A stretch of DNA of 48,706 nt from Beroe ovata (taxonomy: Eukaryota; Ctenophora; Nuda; Beroida; Beroidae): assembly GCA_946803715.1 (NCBI GenBank), contig CAMPET010000029.1:73371-122076 (forward strand), in the 5' to 3' direction. The notes under the pieces are model-generated. The model made no database searches and was not told where the DNA came from. It was given only the letters and a program-made list of their open reading frames with translations. Each line of letters starts with the position of its first letter. The first letter of the stretch is position 1. Of this stretch, positions 1 through 10,046 are shown piece after piece. Position numbers and translations under genes: made by a program.

Positions 1-26
1 TGTGTGTGTGTGTGTGTTAAACATAC

Positions 27-1811
27 CTCAGGTGGGTAGATAAGGAAGGTATCGGAGTTCAATGCTCGTTTCTGCTGGTAGTACAGCGCCTCCGTGACAC
101 GTGCCAGTCCGAAGTTGGTGATAACCACATTGTTGTAGTTAGTCAGGTACACGTGGCCTAGTCTCAGGTTCCGGTGAAGACACTTGTTGGAAGCAAGGTA
201 CTTCATACCAGCACCCACTTGTAGTGCATAGCTCGCCCGCTGTGCCTCCTGCAGGTGTTATCTCTGTTTGTTTGTTTGCTTGTTGGTTTGTTTGTTTGCT
301 AGCTTGTTAGTTTCTTTTTCTGTTTGTAAGCTTGATTCTTGTTTGTTTGCTCGCTTGTTTGTTTGTTTGTCTGTTTGTAAGGATGATTGTTGTTTGTTTG
401 TTTGTTTGTAAGCTTGATTGTTGTTTGTTTGCTATTTGTTGATAAGTTAAATGATCCACGAACTGTAAGCTGAACCATGTGAGATATCTATAGACCGTTC
501 ATCTCATAAGGTGTGATTATAGTCTGCAGATGTGATCATTGCGCCTGTATAATGTGTAAGTTGTGTAACGCTCTACAAATTACTAAATAAGCTGTGTTAA
601 ACACTTCAAATATCATAGTTACTAAGTCTTCCAATCTCAAATCCCATGGACTATACTTAACTGTCACATACTGTATGTCATGTGACCGATACATGAATGA
701 ACCGGGTTAATCATTACCGACAAGGCTGAGGCGTTGATTGCAATATTATAATGTCGAGAGCGAAACCCGAGATATGGCTATTGAATTGGAGACCGTAGGT
801 CGAGGATTTAACGAGCGATTTACACCGAAACCGACTCAGCATATGCGAAATATTTTGTTTTTGCACGTAAGATCGTGAATAAGTTTATATATCTCGCTTC
901 AACACAGAGGAGTGATTTGTGACACTGAAACGTTGTAATTTGATTGTAATTATTTATCCGCTTTAATATTATCCTGTTATGTGCAAAGTAGTAAAAGTCA
1001 GTCTTACCGATATCTTGTGATTGTTGTTGTCCATGAAGTCCCGGAGTGATTTACAGTACTTGTAACACGGTGTAACCAGGAGAACAGTTTCCTCAAGAAG
1101 GACACACCCAAGTAGTGGTACTATATTCCTGGGATGTTACAATTTGATTCCCTTGATTTATATACTAGATGGATAGGAGAAAGGTGGGAAAAGTGGGGTT
1201 GAGAGATTTGAAGAGATGGGAATCGGTACCTATTACTGCTCGTATAACAACTCCATTCATCACGTTTTCAACTTAACTCGGATTGAGAAAAATAATATGT
1301 ACAAGAATATGTACCGATCGTGACCAGAGTTATGCCTTAATTTTGTTAGGGTTAGACTCTTATTGCAAATATCATCCCACACATTATAATGTCATTATAC
1401 AGGGAGTGTCAAAATAAGTAGACAAAAGAAAACATCCACATCTGTGTGCTCTACAAAAACTTGCATATCTCCGACGTTTTTTGAGATAACTCAATAAAAT
1501 TTTCAGGATTTTTTCTCAAATAGTTGAGGATTATTATGTTGAAATTTGCATTCTTTTCAGATGCTCAGATCGGCGTTGTCGATGAATGAGGCTGAAAAAG
1601 CAGTTTTGATGATTTTTGCGAATTCGTCCGTCATTTTTTGAGTTAGATACTTGAAATTTTTGTAGCATGTATGTGTTAGTGATGTCTAATGTCTATCAAC
1701 ACTGAAAATTTTATCGTGAAGCTCTTAACACGACCGGAGTTATCATAGACCGCATTAGAAGTGCACAAAAACTGAAAAGTCATTTTTTTGCTGATGACTC
1801 AAGCACTTTTT

Positions 1812-1861
<50 letters not shown>

Positions 1862-3969
1862 GTGTGGTGTTATAAAATTGTAAGTATCATGTTACCTAAG
1901 TAAGGTGTAATTCTTGTAAATAGCTCGGAGTAACATGGTAAAGCACATAGTAATATAGTAAAGCACTTTTTAAATTCGAGACGAATTTTTTTCTAATTCT
2001 CCTTACTATAGAAAGGGTGGTCATAAAGACATGACACTTTCTTATCAGGGAGACATTTCACTCCATTCTTAAACATCATGACAGCAAATCATTAAACAGG
2101 GTTAATAAAGCGACAGTTGTAATTGATAGAACGACAGTAATTCGATATTCCTGTCGACCATTGACAGACAAAAAGTATTCTCACTTCTCATCACTCATGG
2201 ATGAACACCATTCAGGAGAATTTCAAGATACACAAATATGTACAAACAAACAAACACACAAACAAACATACACGCAAACAAACAAACTAGTACACATACT
2301 GATGCTGGAAAGCAAGGAGATGCTTGACTTCCTCTACGAAATCATTCTCGGGCACATCTTTACACTTTGAGAAGGATTTGACCCAAACGTTGTGATCAAT
2401 GGTGAACTTCGCACACATCGCCTCGACCTCGGCATTCCCGGGTTGCGGCACCACGAATTTCCCGCCGTCTATACCTGCGAAATATCGTCAAGGTGACGTA
2501 ATCATGACATCATGACATCATCATGAGAACTCGGTTAAAAAAGCGGGCTGGATATAGTTGGGCCAAGTTTTTATGGTTATGCCATCATACCATGTCCTTG
2601 AGTAACTAACTACTTTCATCTACTATCGTTATTCCAACGATACTTTAAATCATTGAGTAAGGTCTCATTGAAATGACGACAAGTAGGTGAACGTATTACT
2701 GTATGACGTAGGAACTACCAGTACGAGCTGAACGCGACGCACCTTCCAAATCCGTAAGTTTGAGAAGTTTGTCCCTCTCAGCGAGCATTGTCTTGACCTG
2801 TACGAGTTGGGTGTGATCCGGTCCCACCAACTTGTTGTTGAGAAGTACCACACGTTGTTGTCTGTCATTCTCCTGAAAAACACACGTGCATTTGTGTGTG
2901 AGTGCGAGTGTGTGACGTGTGTGTGTGNACAGGTCATGTTTAACTGTCGTTCTCAAGTAGTGTATCACGTCCACTTGGCGGGTTCTCTAGTTTTATATAA
3001 TTTGTCCCCTTCTGATCGACACGTGGATCACATGGCCCACCTAAGGTGACGCTTCTGATCCACGTGCGCTTCTCTGAGGTCAAATCAGAGTTTAGTGACC
3101 CTCTTGATCCATGAACCCTGTGATCCACGTGTGTGTCAAGAGTCATATTATGTTTTTCAGAGATGATATTTCGGGTAATCGGGTGACCCTTCTAATCCAC
3201 CATAACAAACAGAGACAGAGACAGTAGACACAGTTCACATACAGACACACACACGCACACATACTTGTAATTCAACGCATAGTGACGTACAAGCGTTCCT
3301 TCGAGAGATTTCTACGTATAATCATAAAAATGGGCTTCTTCAGAATGGATCTATTAGACTAAGAGCTATGTGATTGGGGATGGTTCACAAATTTTGAAAG
3401 AAGAGTTGAAAAGGGGGCAATTTGGGATCATATATGTGTAGGAGACGGCTGAAAAAGGGCAGAAAGGGAGCGAAAAGGGGACACAAAAAGAGTATTTTTG
3501 GGGCGAAAAGGGGACACAAAGGGGGAAATGATGATAAATGAGTATCACCGCAATACTGAGCACCATTGATATAATATATCAGCTGGGTACTTCTCAGTCT
3601 CTCTTATCTTACAAACCACTCAGCTAGGAATAACGATACATTGTGTCTCCTGGCCTAGGGGTCCCCATGATTTGAATACCTTGGGTGTGATGATGTGTTA
3701 TGCGAACGACGTATAACTACAAACAAACATACCTTCTGCAAGAGACGGTGAGACGTAATACCCGGATAAGTGAACGTGTCCCCAGATTGGAACCGAATGG
3801 GACGCGTGATCGAGTCACCAATCAGCAACACTCTGGGACACGAAGTAGCGGAACAACTCATCATTGATGTTTTAGATGTATCAAGTGATAAGTTGACAGT
3901 AAACGGATTTCTTGCTAAAGAGCACGAATTCGAAGAGTTATAGAGTTGGAAGAAAACACTAAGTGAGTT
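27..3969 (-). CDS. Tyrosine-kinase-like pseudokinase, partial (5 exons)
   Basis: Five minus-strand exons join with consistent GT-AG sites and phases: 3733-3969, 2743-2872, 2300-2474, 1008-1128 and 27-248. The last ends with a donor at the window edge, so the C-lobe is missing. The later exons give a kinase fold: beta-3 VWVKSF (lysine kept), an alpha-C helix with glutamates (DFVEEVKHLL), NIVPLLGCV, hinge LLVTPCYKY, catalytic loop KCLHRNLRLGHVYL, NFGLAR and an activation loop ending YPPE. The catalytic Asp of HRD and the metal-binding Asp of DFG are both Asn, and no glycine-rich loop is visible, so it is probably catalytically inactive. The first ~120 residues (exons 1-2, with LLIGDSITR) are not recognised. 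The first exon starts in phase 0 after a good polypyrimidine acceptor, so coding exons exist upstream. They could be the JAK-like exons ending at 11796, which would make this a JH1 domain. A separate gene is equally possible. Confidence 0.72.
240..440. repeat. GTTT-rich simple repeat in an intron
   Basis: Degenerate gtttgtttgtttgc runs lie inside the intron between the two most C-terminal visible kinase exons. This is low-complexity sequence with no coding content. Confidence 0.8.
1816..1860. repeat. (TG)n microsatellite
   Basis: An uninterrupted TG dinucleotide run of about 44 bases lies in the kinase-like gene's intron (1129-2299). The rest of that intron (about 1380-1810) is AT-rich non-coding sequence starting with a mariner-like tip (tatacagggagtgtc). 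Confidence 0.9.
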
Positions 3970-6682
3970 CTAAGAGGGTTGTAAAAATGTATTCAATACC
4001 TTTTATATCCTCTGATTGCGTGGCAAGTAACAGGGTCACGTGTGTCGTCTGCAAGCTTCCACCTCACGGGAGTGACACAAACACCAGTCACGTGATTACC
4101 CTCATTAGTTGTACCATGATCATTTATCAATGAAATAATCGGATATGAGCCAATTAGATCCATGCTAATATCTCAACACTCCTCAATTAGCACGTAACAT
4201 AATCAAGCCTTTCCTGCTTTCCGGCATCGCCACGTGTGTCGTCTGCAAGCTTCCACCTCAAGAGAGTGACACAAAACACCGGTCAGGTGATTACCCTCAA
4301 ATGTCAGCCCCATTGTGCGATGAAATAAGTCATATTTAAAGATCCACCCTGCTCATCACTGATGCAACTGCCAGTTTCTCAGCACTCTTCCATAAGTCTT
4401 TCAGGCATCGCCACGTTTATCATGTGCATTGCGCAAGCTTCCTCTGCAAGCTTCCTCTACGGCCTAGGATATTAACCTAATTGTATTACGGTTCAGTTAC
4501 ACTTACACGTCAAACTCAAAAGCATATCCCATTTAACAATAGTATAAGAACTGTTGCATGTAATGAACACGATAGACCTCAAATGTTTAGAATATGGATG
4601 TGAGCCTCATTGGCCAGCATGACAAATGTCAAATTGGAATAGGCATGGAACTCGGTCCACGAAATCTGAAAACACGGCAATTTGAATTTTTTCCGGAAAA
4701 TGATCTAGATAAGAGCAGTAGCTAATAGGCATCCCTGAGAGAAGAGCATAAAATTGAAAATGTTCGTGTCCGCCAAGTAATGCGCAACTATTGAATATGT
4801 GGAGCATCATTTCAATACACGTCAAAGTTATCCATGTTGCAGTCAATGACAGTCATAAAAATTCAATTATAATTCGGTTGTGTGTACAAAGCACAGTCGA
4901 ACAAGCTTTTTCTTGTGAGGTGGAGACAGTCTGACGTATATGCCGCGTTCTTTTTCATATCGCAGACTTGAAAATATAGAACGCACAGATGCTGCGGACT
5001 ACAACAAACAAATCTCATTTGGTTTTGGGAAAAATATCACTATTTTTCAACAGGATTCGTTTAACTTCCAATATCTAGACTTTTCGAGTGAAATTTGACT
5101 AATTGGTCAATTATCCAATTAGCTAATTGAGACTTTAATGAGCTACTATAATGAAATGTGGTCAGTAAAATTAAGGTATCATACCACGCTGAAAAAACCT
5201 GCCTATCTGCTTTCAAACACGAGATATCTATCTTAATTAGGCTAATTAGGCTAATAGATTGATTAGGTTTTCGTGAGAATCGAATAAGTATCACTGAATT
5301 GCACATACAAGAACCGAGGCATCATATTCCGTTTAAAAAACAAGAATATCTTCATCAGATCTAGAGTTATCCACCGTAATTAGGTTGATTAGGTAATTAA
5401 ATAATTGGATTTTCAGCGTTATTGGGGTTGTATCGTCAAATAAAACAAACTATTACCAGTTCAGATCAGGAAGCTATTGTTTTTGTCCGGCCAAGTTGCT
5501 TCTAAGTCCAGAAAATCTGTTTCGCTACAAATTGCCTTACCCAATACCAATTATGACGTCATAATGAGGTTTTAAAATTAGCGAATCTTGCCGAAAAAAA
5601 TGTTTTCGGAAATTGGGACTTCAATCGACAACATATCGAAAGATGAAGTCCAGAGACCTTCCAGTTCTCCCAAAACTCTAATTACAAATTTGGCAATTTT
5701 TTGCGCGATTTTCGCTTCAATGTGCCCCAATTAACCTCAATTATCTCAGTAATGCTAAGGAGTTAGATCAACTTTGACCATATGGCTGGAAAGTACATTG
5801 AATTTCCTTTCGCTAATATGTCCTCCGTTTTTTGATAACTTACTTGCTTCATATCGAAAAACGCGCCTCAAAATCACCTATTTTTCAAACTGTCAAAATT
5901 GAAATTAGCTACTTTGTGACGTCATTATGACGTCATAGATGTGCGATAAAACTATTTTTATGGCCATTTTCTAAAAGCCCTATCTTTCTTCTTTCCAATG
6001 CTGTATCGGAATTTTGCTTCCCTTTTTTACTTTAGAAGTTATAGACGTTCAAAGAGGGGTCACTTTTGGTGTAAAAAGTGTTCTCTCTCTATATCTATAT
6101 ATATAATCGTCACCCAAAAAACGACAAACACCCTCGATTTCGGCGATTTCAAGTCGCTATAACTTCGACNTATAAAAAACCCTTTTTCGTATCGACAAAC
6201 CGTATTTACTACGACAATTCTACAGGATACATGTTCACCATACACAATGCAATAGGCATCCCAGTGTGTCCCAGTGTAGACTGTAGGGATATTGGATAAC
6301 ACTACTGTTCTGTTTTGCAATCATTGAATTAAGGCTCAGTGTTCACAATGATAATTATAGCTGTCCATTGTCATTTGAGAATACGGGAGAATACCCTAGA
6401 CAATAGATCGAAGTCAAACAACGAATGATATTGGGCAAACATAATGTTTCATGGTATAAACCAATCTTCAGACTGTATAAATATTATTATGTCTGATACC
6501 GTGACTCCAGCAATCCACCCTCAGTCCTCACACAAACACTGTGTTTGATAAACCTCATGGAGACAGTGAAATATCCGTGCGATGAGACCCCCACACACAA
6601 ACCGCTGTATCCGATATAACTGGGGATTGGGGAAGTGTCCACCCTGGGATACTACTATCCTAGACCCTGGCTCCTGTCTCTG
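3970..6682. other. Gene-free stretch
   Basis: I see no supported gene on either strand. The stretch holds a ~194-bp tandem repeat (4036-4460) and AT-rich sequence with several TGACGTCA-like palindromes (around 5555, 5918-5938). Open frames at 4607-4846 and 5061-5306 have no recognisable domain or exon signals. It could be an intron of the kinase-like gene or the space between that gene and the GT31 gene. Confidence 0.6.
4036..4460. repeat. ~194-bp tandem repeat, two copies plus a partial third
   Basis: The motif cacgtgtgtcgtctgcaagc followed by ttccacctca and an agtgacacaa segment occurs at 4037 and again at 4231. A degraded third copy (ccacgtttat...gcgcaagcttcc) begins near 4411. Spacing is 194 then about 181 bases. 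The copies differ by scattered substitutions, so this is an old tandem duplication and not an assembly echo. Confidence 0.75.
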
Positions 6683-7648
6683 TCATCCCTTAGTCCGATG
6701 ATCAGGCACTTTGGTATCGCAATAAACCCCCGTTTCCCAGTACCTCGCCATTATTTCACTCCCAACTTGCAGGGGCTGTATTTGTTTGAGTAGGAAAACA
6801 TCACTCCTTCCCGGAATGCAGCCAGCAGTCGCATTCCTGATCTCCGTTATGGGTATTCTCCCCGAGTAGTAGATAAGGATGCCGATCATAGAGTCATCTA
6901 TCCCCACGATGGGTTGCCTATCGCTATCCCACACGCGGAGCAGTTCTCGGACTGTGTCCACACCGTATATCACACCTGATCCGTCACAATATGGCGGGTA
7001 CCGGTCAGGTACCCATACCTCTGCCGAGAGTTTCCACTTGCCGGCCAGCTTTCGTTTCCGTCTCTGACACTTCGAACCCCCGTAAAACATAGTGTCCTTG
7101 CCTTGCGCCACGAGGTGGGCGAGAAACTCGTCTGCTCCCCGTACATTCAGAATGGAGTCCTCGTCTAGGATAATCAGGAATCGGAACGAGTACTTCTCCA
7201 GTAGGTACCTCAGAGACCACATGACCTTGTAGATCTGGCTGAGGTAGAGATCGAGAGTTCGGGCCACGAGAATGTCATTGTATGTGTCCATTTCATCTTG
7301 TATGTTTGACAAGGGGAAATCAACATTGAGACCCGTCAAGAAGAAATGAGTCCAGGATATGTTATGTCCTTCACTATCTAACCATTCGTATGATAACCAA
7401 CTTTTCTCACGGAGAAATTTACGATTCTCAAGCCGTTCTATGGGGGATTTGATAAGAACGATGAAGCTGTACTTGTTGTTCGGTGATTCACCATCATGTG
7501 ATTCTATAATGGAATCATGGTCGATCGGATCTGCTGTTCTAAACACGTGTCCAGGCATCAGCATAAAGCAGAATGGAGTGAAAACGACGAGACATATGAA
7601 TATTGCAAATCCCCGTTTGACTAAAGAAACTCGGGGTTTCTTCAGCAT
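6683..7648 (-). CDS. Beta-1,3-galactosyltransferase-like enzyme (GT31)
   Basis: A single-exon gene of 321 codons. It predicts a type II Golgi membrane protein: a short basic cytosolic tail, one membrane anchor at about residues 14-31, then a lumenal catalytic domain. GT31 landmarks appear in order: FIVLIKSP and ENRKFLREKSW (about 62-84, the usual R..R..W block), DTYNDILVARTLDLY (about 121-135), a DxD-type metal site LDEDS (161-165), YPPYCDGSGVIYG (217-229) and GIDDSMIG (249-256), where family members have an ED(V/S)xxG acid block. Such enzymes transfer galactose or N-acetylglucosamine from the UDP-sugar in beta-1,3 linkage to glycoproteins or glycolipids. The exact donor and acceptor cannot be read. 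Length is usual for the family. Lack of introns is common in GT31 but stands out beside intron-rich neighbours. Its start is the first ATG of the open frame. Confidence 0.85.
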   Translation of the reverse strand: MLKKPRVSLVKRGFAIFICLVVFTPFCFMLMPGHVFRTADPIDHDSIIESHDGESPNNKYSFIVLIKSPIERLENRKFLREKSWLSYEWLDSEGHNISWTHFFLTGLNVDFPLSNIQDEMDTYNDILVARTLDLYLSQIYKVMWSLRYLLEKYSFRFLIILDEDSILNVRGADEFLAHLVAQGKDTMFYGGSKCQRRKRKLAGKWKLSAEVWVPDRYPPYCDGSGVIYGVDTVRELLRVWDSDRQPIVGIDDSMIGILIYYSGRIPITEIRNATAGCIPGRSDVFLLKQIQPLQVGSEIMARYWETGVYCDTKVPDHRTKG

Positions 7649-8410
7649 CGCAGTTCTGACAATTCTCAGTCAAATTTCTTGTACTGAACACTCAGCGAAG
7701 TTAGAAATGAAACCAAATTCTAGAGTAAGAAAAAAATGAGTTATTTTCTGTGTTCACTACGACTTTTCGTAAGACAAATGGATAGGAGAGAATTTTCACA
7801 ATGGCAAAACATCTGTTGTTCATTCGGACCACATTATATTGTAAAACTACATGGTTTGAGTCATACCTATCGTTCGAAACTGAGCAATTAGAGTGATGGC
7901 ACAATGGTACCTACGCAATCTNCAACGATTTGTGGCGACTCTGCCTGTGTATTAAGGGTTATTGTACATTCTTTTCTTATTAACATTGATGAATATTATG
8001 AGGGAAAAATTACGAAATTGAAAGTACATTGTGCAGTAGTGCAAACGTTCATATCAGTTTCAACTCCAGTCTTCACATCACATTCGTAGCATCGGATCCA
8101 ACCGACGGGTTTTCTAGTAATTACATAATTACATTATTATGAACGGTCTGACCGTCAGTTACACCCATCCCCGGCGCAATTCTTAATTCTTCAGAACAAA
8201 TTTCCGCCACCGTGTAGTGTTGTACGAAAACTGTAACGATCAGAAATGAACAGATATTTCATATGTTTTTTAACAAAGTAAGAACATGAAGTACACATGA
8301 AGACAAAGATTAAGGCGGTGAAGAATTTCCAAAGAATGATGTACTCTTTTGTTTCAAATGAGCTTCTAAACTGGATATCAAATTATTGGTCACGTACCTA
8401 TTCCTCAATG

Positions 8411-8479
8411 ATGAGAGATAGTTAGTAAATTCTCTTTTGACTCTGTTTACAAATGAAATGCGTCTTTTTAATTGCGATC
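8411..8479 (-). mobile_element. Half of a MITE-like inverted-repeat element
   Basis: The stretch beginning atgagagatagttag and containing attctcttttgactctgttt matches one terminal arm plus the centre of the complete element at 35593-35700, in reversed orientation. It breaks off in the centre (cgtctttttaatt) before the second arm. Two copies 27 kb apart show a dispersed repeat family. Confidence 0.7.
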
Positions 8480-8510
8480 AATTTCGTCGTTAACGACATC
8501 GTCAGGCTCA

Positions 8511-8577
8511 AATTTGATTGTAATAAGTAGTGTTGATAAGTTTTAAACTGATCAACACTACTTATTACTATCAAATT
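8511..8577. repeat. Imperfect 27-bp palindrome (foldback)
   Basis: Left arm 8511-8537 (with gtaataagtagtgttgat) and right arm 8551-8577 are reverse complements except for about one base, around a 13-base spacer. It lies just after the truncated element at 8411-8479 and may be a second foldback element or the structure that truncated it. Confidence 0.75.
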
Positions 8578-8713
8578 GCGACTCTTATTCAATCATCCAA
8601 TCCATGAAGTATATTCCTCAATGAAAGTAAAACCACGAGTATTGTATTGGAGATTTTTAACTCTTTATCCATTGAATAGATTCAGCCTTTACGAATGCTT
8701 CCCAGGTCTACAC

Positions 8714-10027
8714 TCACTCTAAGTTAAGTAGGAAAGATAAAAAGAACACAGTCACACTGCCTGATAGCAGTCCCAGAGAGTAGCTGAACGCCACTAGCGT
8801 GCTAACCGTAGCCTTGTCACGGTGCACACTGAGGCAGAGGGGTGCGTAATACGCAGCCAGTGACTGCACGTGCCCGTTGCTCCATGACAGGACAAGGGTG
8901 AAGAGAGCTGGGGCAGTGTCGTTGTGGAAGATAACGGGTAGCCATGAGCCGCGCGGCTCCAAGTTGCACGTGTAGACGAGAGGGATGAGGAAGAGGCGCA
9001 GAACTGCGACTGGGAGTAGATACTTGGAGGAGGGTGTGAGAACCAGGCTGGAAGTAACCCTACCAAACACATCACCCAGTGCAAAGAGGAGAAACACCAC
9101 GACGGGAAGGAAGAAAGTGGACACCCAGAGTGAGCCCTGGGACGGGTTTGTGGACACCACAGTGGACAGAGCAGCAGGGAAACATGACGAGGTGATTGCT
9201 GATGTCATGGTCGTTACGAAACAATACTTCATCACCGTCTTGAATATGGCAACAGTCGACATCCCGACCTTCTCTTTACTCTGTGACACTGACTGCTGTC
9301 CTATCGCTGTGGTGACACACCGCTGTACAAACTCATTCCTCCTAAAGAGGTAGAAGCCGAGTAGTGACAGGGCGAGCCACGTGGCAGTGATGAGGAAATA
9401 GTAGATCCCTGCCGTGCAGGGGTCAGCGTGAGGAATGGACAGTGTGATCAGACTGAGACAAGCAGCAAAGAGCCCGGCCACACCCTGACCCAGATAGAAC
9501 CCCTGCACGCCATTGGGTGTGAGAATGACACACAGCCCCATCATAGCAGACATGTAAACTGCTGATAACGCCAGAGAGGCGCCAAATAACGCCAGACTTG
9601 TTCCAAAGAAGATGATCGGCCACTGTGATGTGTTAATGGCAGCCAGCAGAGTAGTGACTATGAAAATAAGTAGAATGGCTGTGTTGGTGGTGAAGATGGA
9701 GATGCACAAGTTGGACGGCCGGAGGAATGTAACTGCGGTCATGGACAGCACAAAGTGGGATCCAATTCCCACAATTTGGAAATAACTGGGGAAGTGCTCC
9801 GATATGCTGATAGGAACATGACGTGTCTGGTTGAGTTTGACCTCATAGTACCCATGTGCTGTGATGATTATGTTCCAAGGAAGGAGTGACGTGAGACCGA
9901 ACATGACCATGATAAGATAGATGGCACGTCGTGTCTGGCTAGAAGCCAGGGTGGAGTCCAGCAGGTTGACACTCTCACTCATCATTCTAAACAAGAAGAG
10001 GAGTAACGGGTTTAGTGGACGAAACAT
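8714..10027 (-). CDS. Equilibrative nucleoside transporter (SLC29/ENT family)
   Basis: A single-exon gene of 437 codons encoding a polytopic membrane protein with about 11 hydrophobic segments. ENT signatures: FGLTSLLPWN (about 43-52) in TM1 followed by ITAHGYY, a hydrophilic loop after TM6 (about 236-258), SSCFPAALST (280-289), FLLFALGDVFGR (312-323) with the conserved D and R, and SNGHVQSLAAYYAP (383-396) near the end. ENTs carry nucleosides or nucleobases by facilitated diffusion across plasma or intracellular membranes. The size equals the usual 400-480 residues. The first ATG (10027) gives MFRPLNP; Met15/Met16 (9985/9982) are alternative starts and look attractive because an overlapping upstream ORF stops one base before them. 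Absence of introns suggests an old retrocopy or intron loss. Substrate specificity cannot be read. Confidence 0.9.
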   Translation of the reverse strand: MFRPLNPLLLFLFRMMSESVNLLDSTLASSQTRRAIYLIMVMFGLTSLLPWNIIITAHGYYEVKLNQTRHVPISISEHFPSYFQIVGIGSHFVLSMTAVTFLRPSNLCISIFTTNTAILLIFIVTTLLAAINTSQWPIIFFGTSLALFGASLALSAVYMSAMMGLCVILTPNGVQGFYLGQGVAGLFAACLSLITLSIPHADPCTAGIYYFLITATWLALSLLGFYLFRRNEFVQRCVTTAIGQQSVSQSKEKVGMSTVAIFKTVMKYCFVTTMTSAITSSCFPAALSTVVSTNPSQGSLWVSTFFLPVVVFLLFALGDVFGRVTSSLVLTPSSKYLLPVAVLRLFLIPLVYTCNLEPRGSWLPVIFHNDTAPALFTLVLSWSNGHVQSLAAYYAPLCLSVHRDKATVSTLVAFSYSLGLLSGSVTVFFLSFLLNLE

Positions 10028-10046
10028 GACGTAGTGGACGAAACAT
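9987..10046 (-). promoter_or_regulatory. Upstream ORF overlapping the transporter start
   Basis: A 19-bp direct repeat (atgtttcgtccactacgtc) places a second ATG 19 bases upstream of, and out of frame with, the transporter's first ATG. The resulting 19-codon ORF ends at TAG 9989-9987; one base later comes ATGATGAGTGAG, the transporter's Met15/16. This would favour translation from Met15 by reinitiation. No transcript start is known, so the role is inferred. Confidence 0.5.

Larger units (their letters stand above)
7649..8713. other. Intergenic region with inverted-repeat relics
   Basis: No gene is supported between the GT31 and transporter genes. It contains a half copy of an inverted-repeat element (8411-8479) and an imperfect palindrome (8511-8577). 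Short open frames at 7701-7904 and 7904-8089 have no homology that I recognise. Confidence 0.6.

Noticed and set aside
1-17. (TG)n at the window start as a feature of its own
   Set aside because: It is the cut end of an intronic microsatellite and too short to interpret.
2300-2474. Stop codon after HQYVY read as the end of a small ~150-residue gene
   Set aside because: A GCATCA|gtatgt donor lies just before it and joins in frame to the 1128 exon, giving QHQ-NIVPLLG, a normal kinase alpha-C to beta-4 junction.
3655-3864. GDSL/SGNH hydrolase suggested by LLIGDSITR
   Set aside because: Only block I resembles the family; the exon is spliced in phase into the kinase-like domain and no other SGNH block follows. 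A resemblance to mitochondrial ribosomal protein L30 was also considered and dropped once the kinase exons were joined.
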